NCBI RefSeq assembly: GCF_005887555.1
Contig: NZ_VCIA01000001.1
Coordinates: 2,728,001-2,792,000, forward strand
Reading direction: 5' to 3'
Origin: Lentibacillus cibarius
GTDB taxonomy: Bacteria; Bacillota; Bacilli; Bacillales; Amphibacillaceae
Length of the DNA stretch: 64,000 bases
Below, in pieces: positions 41,611-51,970 of the stretch. Position numbers and translations under genes: made by a program. The notes beneath the pieces were generated by a model, which saw only the letters and a program-made list of their open reading frames with translations, was not told where the DNA came from and did no database searches. Numbering within the stretch: position 1 is the first letter of the stretch; each line of letters starts with the position of its first letter.

Positions 41611-42459
41611 ATGGAAGAAATAAAAGATGTGTGGGTGCAGTTTTTCCAATCGGAGCGCAATGATCAAATGAATTGGTGGCAACGTAAAAAAGAAGTGTAC
41701 CGGGACCGGGGAGCAGAGATTGTTCGTGTTAGTGGTAAGGGGCAGGCATTCGAAACAATTAGGTATGATAATCGGACAGAATGCCAATATTTGCTGCATA
41801 TGTCATTTTTGATTAAACAAGGCGATCATTTTATTAGGGAGGAGCAAGTGATTCCGCTTCGATTCCAGTTGGAAGATGGGCAAGTCACCGAACATCGCAG
41901 GACTGAAATGACTTCTCCAAAAGAAACAACACATCCCAGTATAAACGCCACGGGAGGTCATCGGTCACAACAGCGGTTTTCCTACGACCGGCGTGCAGCT
42001 GTCCAGTATGCTGAACGGTGGTGGAACAGTTACAATCCGGCATACAGGACGTTTGATGTCGACTGCACCAATTACGTATCACAATGCATGCGAGCTGGAG
42101 GTGCTCCTATGCGCGGAGCCCCTGATCGTAGCAATGGCTGGTGGTATAAGGATGACAATTGGAGTTACAGCTGGGCAGTGGCACATTCATTACGTTGGTA
42201 TTTGAGCGGTTCTACTACAGGGTTAAAAGGCAAAGAATTGGAGTCGGCAAGTGAACTTATTCCCGGTGATATTATTTGCTATGATTTTGAAGGTGATGGC
42301 AGATGGGATCATAATACGATTGTTGTAGCAAAAGATGCGGATGGCATGCCGCTTGTCAATGCGCATACAAACAACAGTCGCCACAGATATTGGTCATACG
42401 AAGACTCACTCGCTTGGACATCAGATACACGATATAAATTTTTCCGGATAGGTGAGTAA
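41611..42459 (+). CDS. Amidase_6-domain protein (YhbB-like)
   Basis: 282 residues. The C-terminal half (about 130-282) is a putative Amidase_6 domain, FDCTNYVSQ-type: Cys in DVDCTNYVSQCMRAGG and His in RWDHNTIVV and VNAHTNN. No signal peptide is present. The position between queG/ogt and trmL matches B. subtilis yhbB. The role is unknown; a cell-wall or spore-cortex amidase has been presumed. AGGGGATTTTTT precedes the ATG after GGAGG. Confidence 0.85.
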   Translation: MEEIKDVWVQFFQSERNDQMNWWQRKKEVYRDRGAEIVRVSGKGQAFETIRYDNRTECQYLLHMSFLIKQGDHFIREEQVIPLRFQLEDGQVTEHRRTEMTSPKETTHPSINATGGHRSQQRFSYDRRAAVQYAERWWNSYNPAYRTFDVDCTNYVSQCMRAGGAPMRGAPDRSNGWWYKDDNWSYSWAVAHSLRWYLSGSTTGLKGKELESASELIPGDIICYDFEGDGRWDHNTIVVAKDADGMPLVNAHTNNSRHRYWSYEDSLAWTSDTRYKFFRIGE

Positions 42460-42513
42460 TGGTATAATAATAGCGTTGCTTGAAAAGTTTAATGAGGAAA
42501 GAGGAGAATAATC

Positions 42514-42987
42514 GTGAGTCTGCATATTGTTCTATACCAGCCAGAAATACCCGCGAACACAGGGAATATTGCCAGGACTTGCTTGGGAACCGGTGCAACG
42601 TTGCACTTGGTTCGTCCGTTGGGTTTCTCAACTAGTGATAAAATGGTTCGTCGTGCGGGCTTGGACTACTGGCAGTCCGCTGATGTCCGGGAACATGATT
42701 CCATTGAGGACGTATATGCCAATTACCCAAATGGCACATTCTATTATATTGAAAACGTTGGTTCTAATTATTATGCCGATTATGACTTCAGCAATCCCGA
42801 AACGGATATGCTGTTTGTATTCGGCCGGGAAGGTTCCGGATTTCCACCGGATTTTCTGGTAGGGAAAGAGGAGCAATGTTTACGGATTCCAATGCGTGAT
42901 CAAATACGATCATTGAATTTGTCGAATTCGGCTGCTATTATTATTTTTGAAGTGTTGCGGCAACAAGGTTTTCCGGGAATGGCTTAG
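42514..42987 (+). CDS. trmL: tRNA (cytidine(34)-2'-O)-methyltransferase TrmL
   Basis: 157 residues, a minimal SPOUT methyltransferase with the trefoil-knot SAM site (LFVFGREGSGFP and RSLNLSNSAAIIIFEVLRQ). The N-terminus LYQPEIPANTGNIARTC is diagnostic. It methylates the wobble base of tRNA-Leu. The GTG start at 42514 has GAGGAG upstream. Context with queG is conserved in bacilli. Confidence 0.95.
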   Translation: MSLHIVLYQPEIPANTGNIARTCLGTGATLHLVRPLGFSTSDKMVRRAGLDYWQSADVREHDSIEDVYANYPNGTFYYIENVGSNYYADYDFSNPETDMLFVFGREGSGFPPDFLVGKEEQCLRIPMRDQIRSLNLSNSAAIIIFEVLRQQGFPGMA

Positions 42988-43091
42988 TTTATCGTGTCAT
43001 GCAAAAAGGTGAATCCTTTATTAGTGGGGGTTTTTCTACTATTCGTTTCACCTCTTGAGGCTATCATAGGTTTTTTGTTCTATATGTAATA

Positions 43092-43127
43092 AAGAAGCAT
43101 CGGCTGATATGCCGATGCTTTCTTATT
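43092..43127. terminator. Bidirectional hairpin between trmL and a small ORF
   Basis: AAGCATCGGC-TGATAT-GCCGATGCTT, with T-rich sequence on both strands. Confidence 0.8.
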
Positions 43128-43160
43128 ACCCGGGAGATGATCGATTTCGTTTGGTCTCTT

Positions 43161-43262
43161 TTACTGGTTCTTTTTAGGTACCCCTGGTTTTGCTTCATAT
43201 CCTGAAGTGAAACAGGAAACGAGGAAAGTTATGATGACGCCTATTATTAATGCAAGCTTCAA
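43161..43262 (-). CDS. 33-residue membrane peptide or tiny lipoprotein
   Basis: TTG 43262 is preceded by AAGGAGGGTGTTCC, a very strong site. The peptide MKLALIIGVIITFLVSC is hydrophobic and ends in a lipobox-like LVSC, then a short polar tail with YEAKPGVPKKNQ. It stops just before the 43092 hairpin, which would terminate it. The family is not recognised with certainty. The coherent start site, signal sequence and terminator make a real gene likely. Confidence 0.55.
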   Translation of the reverse strand: MKLALIIGVIITFLVSCFTSGYEAKPGVPKKNQ

Positions 43263-43421
43263 GGAACACCCTCCTTTTTATGCTTCGTAAACGTATGTGT
43301 TCACATCTTAGTATGTCTTTATTATACAGAATTATAGCTAGGATGTGAACTACAATCCTATTGTTTGTCAAATTGTCATATTATACGAATTGTTTTATTT
43401 TTAAAACTCCCTTATCACTTA

Positions 43422-43450
43422 TTGTTTATGCCCGTAAAATAGAGTATATT
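43422..43450 (+). promoter_or_regulatory. SigA promoter of the 2-oxoglutarate dehydrogenase operon
   Basis: TTGTTT at 43422-43427 and TATATT at 43445-43450, spaced 17 bp, about 95 bp upstream of sucA. Confidence 0.65.
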
Positions 43451-43546
43451 AGTTGATGAACATGAAGCAGAGGTCTATAATAAAGATGGATATGAAAGGC
43501 CGTTACATAACGGGGATAAAGTTATCTTCTAATGGGGGTTTTAGAC

Positions 43547-46414
43547 GTGGCACAAAGTGAAGAATCCCAAGAAAGATTCTGGGAGAGTTTTCATGGTCCA
43601 AACATGGGTTATATTGAGGAACAGTATGAATTATACAAGGAGAACCCGGCAGCAGTAGATTCTTCATTGAAGGAACTGTTTGACAAACATGGTGCCCCTG
43701 ACCATGTACGTCGTGAAAAGGGATCTTCCCAACAAGTTACGCAATCGGGGCCAGCAATAGGAGATGTCAAAAAGCTAACCTCAGCAATGAAACTTGTTGA
43801 GGCTATTCGTCGTTTTGGGCATATGGAATCCGACATTTACCCGGTAGGACGAGACGAACGGGAAACGAATTTAGTCAAGCCGGAGACATATGGATTGACG
43901 GAAGCGGATTTACGGAGTATACCTGCTTCCTGGCTTTGGGAGCAAGCGCCAAGTGGTGTTGATGATGGATTAGAGGTTATCGAGCGGCTAAAAGCGCTAT
44001 ATTCCGGTACGATTACGTTTGAATACGACCATGTTAATAATGATGACGAACGGGCATGGCTTCTGGATTATATTGAATCAGCCAGGTTTAATAAAGGGGT
44101 TACTGATGACAAGAAGACGGAACTCTTACGGCGTTTGATAGAGGTAGAGAATTTTGAGGAATTTTTGCAGAAAACGTTCGTCGGTCAGAAGCGGTTTTCC
44201 ATTGAAGGCCTGGCATCAATGGTCCCAATGCTTGACGAGGTAGTTAAAAATTCCATTGATGATAATATCGAACATATTATGATGGGAATGGCCCACCGTG
44301 GACGACTCAGTGTGTTGGCACATGTGTTGGGTAAACCGTTTGACAAAATATTTTCCGAATTCCATCACTCGCCTGATAAAGAACTAATCCCTTCAGAGGG
44401 CTCAACAGGCATTAACTATGGCTGGACAGGTGATGTGAAGTATCACTTTGGTGCAACAAAAGATGTGAAAGAAGAGAATAACCCATCAGGGACACGGATT
44501 ACACTTGCCAACAACCCATCTCACTTAGAGTTTGTCAATCCGGTTGTTGAAGGATTTGCGCGTGCAGCCCAAGATGATCGTTACCAGAAAGGTTATCCCA
44601 GCCAGGATTTCAAAAAGGCACTGCCGGTACTTATTCATGGTGATGCAGCGTTCATCGGGGAAGGCGTTGTTGCCGAAACATTGAATTTCAAAGGACTTCC
44701 GGGCTATCAAACAGGTGGAACACTTCATATTATTGCCAACAATCTTCTTGGCTACACAACTGATCAGCAAGATGGACGCTCCACTCGCTATGCAAGTGAT
44801 TTAGCCAAAGGGTTTGAAATTCCGATCATTCACGTGAATGCTGATGATCCGGTTGCATGTGTTTCTGCAATAACTATTGCCTATGAATATCGTCAAAAGT
44901 TCCATAAAGATTTTTTAATTGATTTAGTCGGTTACCGTCGTTATGGTCATAATGAAATGGATGAACCAAGAGCAACACAGCCGAAACTATATCAAGATAT
45001 TGACAACCGCTTGACATCAGCAGAAGTCTTTGCAGAAAAGCTGGAACAAGAAAATGTTATTGAAGCGAATGAATGGAAGAAGATGAAAGATCAGGTAACA
45101 GCCAACTTAAGAGAAGTTTATGAAAACATGAAAGAAAACGATAGTGGCGACGCCGAAGCTAAACGGATGCCTAAAGCTTTAACAAACGGGCTGGACCAGT
45201 TCGATACATCGATCCCATTGGAAAAATTAAAGAAATTGAACAAAGATATGCAAAATCGTCCTGAAGGCTTTACGGTATTCAGGAAGTTGGAGCGAATTCT
45301 AAAGCGACGTGAGAATGTCCTTGAAGAAGGGAATAAAGCGGACTGGGGTGCCGGTGAGGCCTTAACCTATGCGTCCATTTTAAATGATGGCATCCCAATC
45401 CGCTTGACCGGCCAGGACACAGAGCGCGGTACGTTTGCACACAGACACATGGTCCTCCACGATGCCGAAACAGGGGATAGATACAGCCCGCTGCATGGAC
45501 TTGAGGACACCCAAGCTTCCTTTGATATTCGCAACAGCCCGCTTTCAGAAGCAGGTGTTTTAGGATTTGAATATGGTTATAGTGTTCAGGCACCTAATAC
45601 ACTTGTTATCTGGGAAGCACAGTTTGGTGATTTTGCAAATGCGGCGCAAGTGATATTTGACCAATTCATTTCAGCAGCACGCGCGAAATGGGGTGACAAG
45701 TCCAACCTCGTTATGCTATTGCCGCATGGATATGAAGGACAAGGACCAGAGCATTCCAGTGCACGCCTGGAGCGTTTCTTGCAGCTTGCAGCGGAGAATA
45801 ACCTGATTGTTGCTAATGTGACATCATCAGCGCAATTCTTCCATCTGATTCGTCGGCAGGCAGCTATGCGCGGTAGAGAGGAAGCACGGCCGCTTGTCTT
45901 AATGACTCCGAAAAGCCTATTGCGTAATCAGCGGGTTGCATCGGAAGCGAAAGAATTTACAGAAGGCAAGTTTGAACCGCTGCGGAATCAGCCAAATTTA
46001 AAGGTGAGCAAGAAGAATGCCAAGCGCTTAGTTATTGGTAGCGGTAAAGTAATGGTGGATATTGAAGAGGCAATTGCCAATGCGGATGAAAAATTCGACT
46101 GGTTGCGCGTTCTACGGTTGGAGCAAATTTATCCATTCCCTGCAAAACAGCTTGAAAAAGAACTAAAAGAGCTTCCGAACCTGGAAGAGATTGTCTGGGT
46201 GCAGGAAGAGCCGCAAAACATGGGCAGCTGGAATTTTGTGAATGATCATTTACGAGAATTGCTGCAAGAGGGACAGACACTGCGTTACATCGGTCGCCCG
46301 CGTCGAGCATCACCTGCTGTAGGAGAACCAAATGTAGACAAAACAGAACAGAAACAAATTATTCAGAAGGCAATCAACCCGTCAGAAGGAGGAGATTCCA
46401 GTGAACGAAATTAA
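43547..46414 (+). CDS. sucA: 2-oxoglutarate dehydrogenase E1 component
   Basis: 955 residues from GTG 43547, the size of OdhA/SucA. A thiamine diphosphate enzyme that decarboxylates 2-oxoglutarate and passes succinyl to the E2 lipoyl arm in the TCA cycle. ThDP-binding [17 protein letters not shown] (G-D-G-like motif), [17 protein letters not shown] and the C-terminal [18 protein letters not shown] are family markers. GTG is preferred to ATG 43532 because GGGGGTTT lies seven bases before it. It overlaps sucB by 14 bp. Confidence 0.93.
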   Translation: MAQSEESQERFWESFHGPNMGYIEEQYELYKENPAAVDSSLKELFDKHGAPDHVRREKGSSQQVTQSGPAIGDVKKLTSAMKLVEAIRRFGHMESDIYPVGRDERETNLVKPETYGLTEADLRSIPASWLWEQAPSGVDDGLEVIERLKALYSGTITFEYDHVNNDDERAWLLDYIESARFNKGVTDDKKTELLRRLIEVENFEEFLQKTFVGQKRFSIEGLASMVPMLDEVVKNSIDDNIEHIMMGMAHRGRLSVLAHVLGKPFDKIFSEFHHSPDKELIPSEGSTGINYGWTGDVKYHFGATKDVKEENNPSGTRITLANNPSHLEFVNPVVEGFARAAQDDRYQKGYPSQDFKKALPVLIHGDAAFIGEGVVAETLNFKGLPGYQTGGTLHIIANNLLGYTTDQQDGRSTRYASDLAKGFEIPIIHVNADDPVACVSAITIAYEYRQKFHKDFLIDLVGYRRYGHNEMDEPRATQPKLYQDIDNRLTSAEVFAEKLEQENVIEANEWKKMKDQVTANLREVYENMKENDSGDAEAKRMPKALTNGLDQFDTSIPLEKLKKLNKDMQNRPEGFTVFRKLERILKRRENVLEEGNKADWGAGEALTYASILNDGIPIRLTGQDTERGTFAHRHMVLHDAETGDRYSPLHGLEDTQASFDIRNSPLSEAGVLGFEYGYSVQAPNTLVIWEAQFGDFANAAQVIFDQFISAARAKWGDKSNLVMLLPHGYEGQGPEHSSARLERFLQLAAENNLIVANVTSSAQFFHLIRRQAAMRGREEARPLVLMTPKSLLRNQRVASEAKEFTEGKFEPLRNQPNLKVSKKNAKRLVIGSGKVMVDIEEAIANADEKFDWLRVLRLEQIYPFPAKQLEKELKELPNLEEIVWVQEEPQNMGSWNFVNDHLRELLQEGQTLRYIGRPRRASPAVGEPNVDKTEQKQIIQKAINPSEGGDSSERN

Positions 46415-47660
46415 GATTCCGGAACTTGCCGAATCGATTACAGAAGGTACTATTTCCGAGTGGCTTGTTAAAAAAGGTGATAAGGTTGAAAAGGGCGATC
46501 CGGTCGTCGAGCTGGAGACCGACAAAGTAAACGTAGAAGTGAACACGGACTACGCTGGCGTTATTACAGAAATTGTTTGTGATGAAGGTGATGATGTGGA
46601 AGTAGGTGACGTCATTGCCAAAGTGGATGAAAATGGGGAAGCTGGTGCTGATGCAGCGGGTGCCTCTGATGACACGGCAAACGAAACTACTGAAACAGAA
46701 CAAACATCGCAACAGGAGAAAACTACCGCACAAGCGGAAGAAAAATCAGCTGACAATACGGATGTCATTGCCTCTCCTGCCGCCCGTAAACGCGCACGTG
46801 AACTAGGTATTGATTTAAGTAAAGTCCAGGCTAATGACCCATTAGGCCGTGTTCGTCCGGAAGATGTTGATACGCATGCAAAAGGGGCTAATGAGCAAAA
46901 AGAGGCAAAACCGGCTAAAAAAGAAGAACCAAAACAATCGGAGAAAACAACATTCGATAAGCCGGTTGAGCGGGTGAAAATGTCTCGTCGTCGTCAAACG
47001 ATTGCTAACCGTCTTGTCAATGTGCAGCAGGAAGCAGCTATGCTGACAACGTTCAATGAAGTGGATATGTCAGCAATCATGAAATTGCGCAGTCAGCGGA
47101 AAGAAAGCTTCATGCAGAAGCATGATATTAAATTAGGCTTTATGTCTTTCTTTACAAAGGCGGTAATTGGTGCATTGAAAGATTTCCCACTGCTGAATGC
47201 TGAAATTCAAGGTAACGAACTTGTATTGAAGAAATTCTATGATATTGGAATCGCTGTTTCTACAGAAGAAGGACTTGTCGTACCAGTTGTTCGTGATGCA
47301 GACAAGTTAGACTTTGCCGGGGTTGAACGTGAAATTGGTAACCTAGGCAAAAAAGCAATCAATAAACAATTGTCACTTGAAGAACTACAGGGTGGAACAT
47401 TTACGATTACAAATGGCGGTACATTTGGTTCCATGTTATCAACACCTATTCTTAATTCGCCGCAAGTTGGAATACTTGGTATGCACAACATCCAAAAACG
47501 TCCAATGGTTATGCCTGATGATTCGATTGAGGTTCGTCCAATGATGTACCTTGCATTATCTTATGACCATCGGATCGTGGATGGGAAAGAAGCAGTACAA
47601 TTCCTTGTACGTATTAAGGAACTGCTTGAAGACCCTTACGACTTGCTGCTGGAAGGCTAA
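46401..47660 (+). CDS. sucB: 2-oxoglutarate dehydrogenase E2, dihydrolipoamide succinyltransferase
   Basis: 419 residues: lipoyl domain (1-77, lipoylated lysine in [11 protein letters not shown]), an acidic linker, a peripheral-subunit-binding domain (about 118-155, [19 protein letters not shown]) and the catalytic domain (from about 190) with active-site [19 protein letters not shown] 46401 follows AGGAGGAGATTCCA inside the end of sucA, so translation is coupled. The E3 gene is not here, as usual in bacilli. Confidence 0.95.
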   Translation: MNEIKIPELAESITEGTISEWLVKKGDKVEKGDPVVELETDKVNVEVNTDYAGVITEIVCDEGDDVEVGDVIAKVDENGEAGADAAGASDDTANETTETEQTSQQEKTTAQAEEKSADNTDVIASPAARKRARELGIDLSKVQANDPLGRVRPEDVDTHAKGANEQKEAKPAKKEEPKQSEKTTFDKPVERVKMSRRRQTIANRLVNVQQEAAMLTTFNEVDMSAIMKLRSQRKESFMQKHDIKLGFMSFFTKAVIGALKDFPLLNAEIQGNELVLKKFYDIGIAVSTEEGLVVPVVRDADKLDFAGVEREIGNLGKKAINKQLSLEELQGGTFTITNGGTFGSMLSTPILNSPQVGILGMHNIQKRPMVMPDDSIEVRPMMYLALSYDHRIVDGKEAVQFLVRIKELLEDPYDLLLEG

Positions 47661-47682
47661 TAGTTTTTCACAGTAAATATAT

Positions 47683-47724
47683 AACCTCCGCATTGATGAG
47701 CAATCTTTGCGGAGGTTTTTTATT
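47683..47724 (+). terminator. Terminator after sucAB
   Basis: AACCTCCGCA and TGCGGAGGTT with a following T-run. Confidence 0.88.
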
Positions 47725-47799
47725 AGTTTTTCTTTTAAAGTTTCCTATAACAGGGAACTACTAAGGGAGATGAAAAGATGACTTTGGTAAAATTTTAAT

Positions 47800-47828
47800 T
47801 TGCTGGACGTCTGACAACCTGTTATAAT
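47800..47828 (+). promoter_or_regulatory. SigA promoter of nupC
   Basis: TTGCTG at 47800-47805 and TATAAT at 47823-47828 with 17-bp spacing. Confidence 0.75.
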
Positions 47829-47907
47829 AGACCTCGAAAAAAGACGTAATTTGTAAGCAATTTCATGAAAGATGAAATCGCTTCAAATTATTTGGGAGGT
47901 AAATCAA

Positions 47908-49098
47908 GTGGATATTATTTTTGGTATACTAGCAATTATCATTGTATTAGGACTAGCGTATATCATGTCAAATGATAAGAAGAATATTAATTTTAAAGGC
48001 ATTTCCGTTATGCTGATAGCGCAATTGATTATTACATGGTTTACGTTCAATACGAATATTGGGCGTACCATTATCGATTGGATTTCAGCTGGATTTAACA
48101 AATTGATTGAATTTGGTAAAGAAGGTGTGAGCTTTGTCGTCGGTGGCATTCAGGTAGCAGAAGGTGGAAGTGTTTTCTTCTTTAACGTTCTTCTGCTTAT
48201 TATCTTTTTTTCGACCCTACTTTCTGTGCTTACGTATTTGCGCATCTTGCCACCAGTTATTAAATATTTGGGTGGAATATTGTCGAAAATCACCGGCTTG
48301 CCGAAAGTGGAATCATTTAATGCGGTGAACAGCATTTTTTTTGGACAATCAGAGGCTCTACTAGCAGTTAAGACGCAATTTCACCATTTAAATAATAATC
48401 GTTTATATATTGTTAGTGCTTCTGCGATGGGATCGGTTTCTGCATCTATTGTTGGATCGTACTTGCAAATACTTCCACCACAGTATGTGCTCGCTGCATT
48501 GCCACTAAATATGTTCAGTGCGTTGATTATGGCTTCGGTTATTGCTCCGGTGCGGGTACCTAAAGAAGAAGATGTCGTTGATGTGAAAGATGTGTCCAAT
48601 GATAAAAGCATTTTTGAAGCGATGAGTAATGGTGCATTGGACGGCGGGAAAATAGCACTCATTGTAGCATCCATGCTAATTGCTTTTATTGCTTCATTAG
48701 AATTGGTTAATTGGCTCATTCAGTTCATTTTCGCGGGTGTAACACTACAGGAGATACTTGGATATATTATTGCGCCTATTGGCATTCTAATGGGAATTTC
48801 TCCGGGTGAAGTCATCGAGGCTGGTGGTGTCATGGGTACTAAAATCGTCACCAATGAATTCGTTGCCATGCTTGAATTCAAGGAAATGTTTGGATCAATG
48901 ACCGAGAAAACAGTAGGTATCGTCTCCGTATTCCTTACAAGCTTTGCAAACTTTTCATCGATTGGCATCATTGCAGGAACTGTCCAGGGTATCGACAGTG
49001 AAAAAGCGGTACATGTGTCCGGCTTCGGAATGAAGTTGTTAATCGGTGCAACGCTGGCATCGATTCTTTCCGCGACCATTGCGGGACTGTTTCTTTAG
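47908..49098 (+). CDS. nupC: Concentrative nucleoside transporter NupC
   Basis: 396 residues, about ten membrane segments. Imports nucleosides with H+ or Na+. CNT family motifs are present: GQSEALLAVKTQF (substrate and ion site in HP1), then LTSFANFSSIGIIAGTVQG in the second repeat. GTG 47908 is chosen since GGGAGG sits eight bases upstream; the earlier ATG lacks one. Monocistronic. Confidence 0.92.
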   Translation: MDIIFGILAIIIVLGLAYIMSNDKKNINFKGISVMLIAQLIITWFTFNTNIGRTIIDWISAGFNKLIEFGKEGVSFVVGGIQVAEGGSVFFFNVLLLIIFFSTLLSVLTYLRILPPVIKYLGGILSKITGLPKVESFNAVNSIFFGQSEALLAVKTQFHHLNNNRLYIVSASAMGSVSASIVGSYLQILPPQYVLAALPLNMFSALIMASVIAPVRVPKEEDVVDVKDVSNDKSIFEAMSNGALDGGKIALIVASMLIAFIASLELVNWLIQFIFAGVTLQEILGYIIAPIGILMGISPGEVIEAGGVMGTKIVTNEFVAMLEFKEMFGSMTEKTVGIVSVFLTSFANFSSIGIIAGTVQGIDSEKAVHVSGFGMKLLIGATLASILSATIAGLFL

Positions 49099-49156
49099 AG
49101 GATGTTTTTGCCCACTGTACTCCCATAGATAACTCAGTTCCTGTTTTAATCGTGCA

Positions 49157-49190
49157 AGAATCGCCTTCATAGTGGGCGATTCTTTTTTTG
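49157..49190 (+). terminator. Terminator after nupC
   Basis: AGAATCGCC and GGCGATTCT followed by TTTTTTT. Confidence 0.88.
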
Positions 49191-49338
49191 ATAGACAAGG
49201 TGAATACATTTTTGCACGGTGTTCATGCATAATTCTCTTCCTTTCTATATAATTTTGCATTAGGATGGAAGAAGCAGTATGAGTCCAAAATTATCATACC
49301 GTTTTACATCATGCTGTGAAAGAAGGAGTGCTTGGCAG

Positions 49339-50418
49339 ATGAAACTAAAAAGAATTATGTTTACTGGCGGGGGTACTGCCGGTCATGTCATTGTCAATCT
49401 AGCCCTTATTCCAGTGTTTCAGAAACAGGGCTGGGAAATTGATTATATAGGTTCTAAACAAGGTATCGAACGCAGACTGATTGAATCGCTGGATGGTGTT
49501 ACGTATCATCCTATTTCAACTGGTAAACTTCGCCGCTACATATCAAAGGAAAATGTAAAAGATCCGTTCAAAGTATTAAAAGGAGCGATGCAATCATGGC
49601 GCATTATTGGAAAACGTAAGCCATCGGTCATTTTTTCCAAAGGTGGCTTTGTTTCCGTGCCAGTTATCATGGCGGCAAAAGTGCGAGGGGTACCAGCAGT
49701 TATTCACGAATCTGATTTCACACCAGGACTTGCTAATAAGCTGGCAATCCCATTTGCGAAACAAGTGCTGGCCACGTTTCCAGAAACAATGGACTATCTT
49801 CCGGAAAAAAAGGCAGAATATGTAGGTGCAGTTATACGGGATGAGCTCTTTGAAGGGGATAAAGCCCGAGGATTAGAAATGTGCGGATTTACAAAAACAA
49901 GACCTGTTCTGCTTATCATGGGCGGAAGCGGTGGGTCCGAAAAAATTAACAACACCGTCCGGGAAAGCCTTCCACAGTTATTACCCGAATTTCAGATTGC
50001 CCATATTTGTGGTTCAGGTAAAACAGATCCCTCCGTTGAACAAACTGGTTACATTCAATTTGAATACGTGAATGAGGAATTAAAGGATTTGTTTGCCGCA
50101 GCTGACTTTGTCTTGTCACGTGCTGGTGCAAATGCCATATTTGAATTTCTGGCATTGCGCAAACCCATGCTCTTAATTCCACTGTCCCGAGCGGCAAGCA
50201 GGGGAGATCAGATTATTAATGCTAATTCCTTTAAGGAAAAACATTACGCCAATGTACTGCAAGAAGTGGATCTAACGAACGATTCGCTTATTCAGGAATT
50301 ACATAAGCTGAAAAAACAGGCGCCAGTTATGATTGACCATATGGAGAATTACCATAGTGAAAAGGCGAAAAGTCGTGTGATTGAAATTATTAAGCAAGCT
50401 GGCGGACGAAAGCATTGA
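49339..50418 (+). CDS. murG: MurG-type undecaprenyl-PP-MurNAc-pentapeptide GlcNAc transferase
   Basis: 359 residues, a GT28 glycosyltransferase making lipid II from lipid I on the inner membrane face. FTGGGTAGHVIVNLALIP is the acceptor/G-loop 1 motif, and MGGSGGSEKINNTV and SRAGANAIFEFLALRKPMLLIP are G-loop and donor-binding motifs. It is a solo gene outside any dcw cluster, like the second MurG of some bacilli; whether it is the essential copy cannot be told here. ATG 49339 follows AAGGAGTG. Confidence 0.87.
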   Translation: MKLKRIMFTGGGTAGHVIVNLALIPVFQKQGWEIDYIGSKQGIERRLIESLDGVTYHPISTGKLRRYISKENVKDPFKVLKGAMQSWRIIGKRKPSVIFSKGGFVSVPVIMAAKVRGVPAVIHESDFTPGLANKLAIPFAKQVLATFPETMDYLPEKKAEYVGAVIRDELFEGDKARGLEMCGFTKTRPVLLIMGGSGGSEKINNTVRESLPQLLPEFQIAHICGSGKTDPSVEQTGYIQFEYVNEELKDLFAAADFVLSRAGANAIFEFLALRKPMLLIPLSRAASRGDQIINANSFKEKHYANVLQEVDLTNDSLIQELHKLKKQAPVMIDHMENYHSEKAKSRVIEIIKQAGGRKH

Positions 50419-50896
50419 AATGTTGAAAATGGAATCAGCAAAAAGATTTCAATAAAAGCATAAAAGTGCATTGAAAAATTGTCTCCAATTTATTGGGGGC
50501 AGTTTTTTATTAATATCGTTTCATTGTAACGGACGCTCAAAAAAACATTAGTCCTTATGCTAATGTATAAATATTCCAATTATAATAGTTTTGAAAAGTG
50601 AAATTGGTAAATATTAATGTTAAATGGAGTATTATGAAAAATAATGCTAGTTTTAGTATGTTATTGTAAATTATTGTTATTATTCCTACGTTAATCGCGA
50701 TATATCAATGTTTTTGCGGTTTGATGAAAATAGTTCTGTTTATTATGATTAATAGTGTCAAGGTAATCCATTCCACATTGTACTTCTTTTCGTCCATGTC
50801 ACGATCACCCTTCAGGGACAGTGCTATCCAAGGTGTCATTAGGATACTTTTTGTTTCAGTAATTTTTAAAATAATAAATGACAAAGGGGTAATTAA
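50419..50896. other. Intergenic region upstream of the osmoprotectant importer
   Basis: 478 AT-rich bases. ATTGTCTCC and GGGGGCAGTTTTTT near 50478-50508 form a murG terminator. A candidate SigA promoter is TTGATG (50721-50726) and TATGAT (50744-50749), spaced 17 bp. CATTAG-N8-CTAATG at about 50547 is a further small dyad. A regulator such as GbsR could act in this long leader. Confidence 0.5.
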
Positions 50897-51904
50897 ATGA
50901 AGAAAATATTACTATTACTTTCTACTATTGTTTTAGTAGTGTTATCTGCTTGTAGCGGATCCAGCGCTGAAGGTGAATCAGGAAAAGTGGATAAGCTTGT
51001 TTTAGCTGATGCAGGCTGGAACAGTATCAGGGTTCACAACTCCATCGCTCAGAAAATCATTGAAGAAGGTTATGGCATTGATACGGAAGTGACACCCGGC
51101 TCAACGGCGGCAACCATCCAAGGATTACGGGAAGGCGATATTGACGTTTACATGGAGGTATGGACCGATAACATAAAAGACGTATACGAGGAAGCTATAG
51201 AAGCAGGCGATTTTGAGAAGGTATCAGTTAATTTTGATGATAATAATCAGGGATTATATGTTCCTACATACGTCATTGAAGGTGACGAAGAGCGTGGCAT
51301 CGAACCAATGGCACCGGATTTAAAAACCGTTGAAGATCTGAAGAAATACCCGGAACTATTTGAAGATCCGGCAGAACCGGGAAAAGGACGTTTGATTAAT
51401 GCACCAAGTGGATGGCAAATCGAAAAAGCAATCACAAAGAAAATGGAATCATACGGGCTAAATGATTCGTTTGTAAACTTTCGTCCAGGATCCGATGCAG
51501 CTATTGTCGCATCATTGGCTGACGCATATGGATCCGGTGAACCATGGGTAGGGTATTACTGGTCACCGACTGCCGTGACGGCAAAGTATGATTTAACATT
51601 GCTGCAGGAACCAGAATATGATCCTGAAGTATACGAAAAAACAAAAGCAACACAGTCACCGCCTAATGATGTCGTTGTTGCCGTCCATAAAGACATACCT
51701 GAAGCGGCGCCCGATGTGGTCGATTTTCTAAAAAACTATGAAACTAGCAGTGCGCTGACCGAAGAAGCATTGGACTATATGAACGACAATGAAGATGCTT
51801 CGGCGGAAGAAGCAGCAATGTGGTGGATGAACAAACATGAAGACGTGTGGACTAGCTGGATTCCTGATGACGTGGCCAAAAAAGTCAAGGACGCTATGGA
51901 ATAA
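50897..51904 (+). CDS. Glycine betaine-type ABC transporter substrate-binding lipoprotein
   Basis: 335 residues. Signal peptide with lipobox LSACSGSS, then an OpuAC/ProX-type domain. The aromatic residues needed for the betaine cage are suggested by DAGWNSIRVHN, VYMEVWTD, GSGEPWVGYYWSP and the C-terminal MWWMNKHEDVW. It captures compatible solutes outside the membrane for the OpuA-like permease. It is first in the operon; in B. subtilis opuA the order is the reverse (ATPase, permease, binding protein). AAAGGGG precedes the ATG. Confidence 0.88.
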   Translation: MKKILLLLSTIVLVVLSACSGSSAEGESGKVDKLVLADAGWNSIRVHNSIAQKIIEEGYGIDTEVTPGSTAATIQGLREGDIDVYMEVWTDNIKDVYEEAIEAGDFEKVSVNFDDNNQGLYVPTYVIEGDEERGIEPMAPDLKTVEDLKKYPELFEDPAEPGKGRLINAPSGWQIEKAITKKMESYGLNDSFVNFRPGSDAAIVASLADAYGSGEPWVGYYWSPTAVTAKYDLTLLQEPEYDPEVYEKTKATQSPPNDVVVAVHKDIPEAAPDVVDFLKNYETSSALTEEALDYMNDNEDASAEEAAMWWMNKHEDVWTSWIPDDVAKKVKDAME

Positions 51905-51909
51905 TTGTA

Positions 51910-51950
51910 AAAAGCAGCTGGCCCACTGGCTGGCTGCTTTCCTAATTTTA
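51910..51950 (+). terminator. Intra-operon hairpin (partial terminator)
   Basis: AAAGCAGC and GCTGCTTT close a stem between the binding protein and the permease. Partial termination would yield more binding protein than membrane subunits. Confidence 0.65.
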
Positions 51951-51970
51951 ATAGAAAAAGGTGGGGTTAG

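Noticed and set aside
49039..49260. 73-codon minus-strand ORF after nupC
   Set aside because: It has a fair AGGAAG site, but it reads straight through the nupC terminator stem and into the nupC coding end, so the frame is most likely fortuitous.
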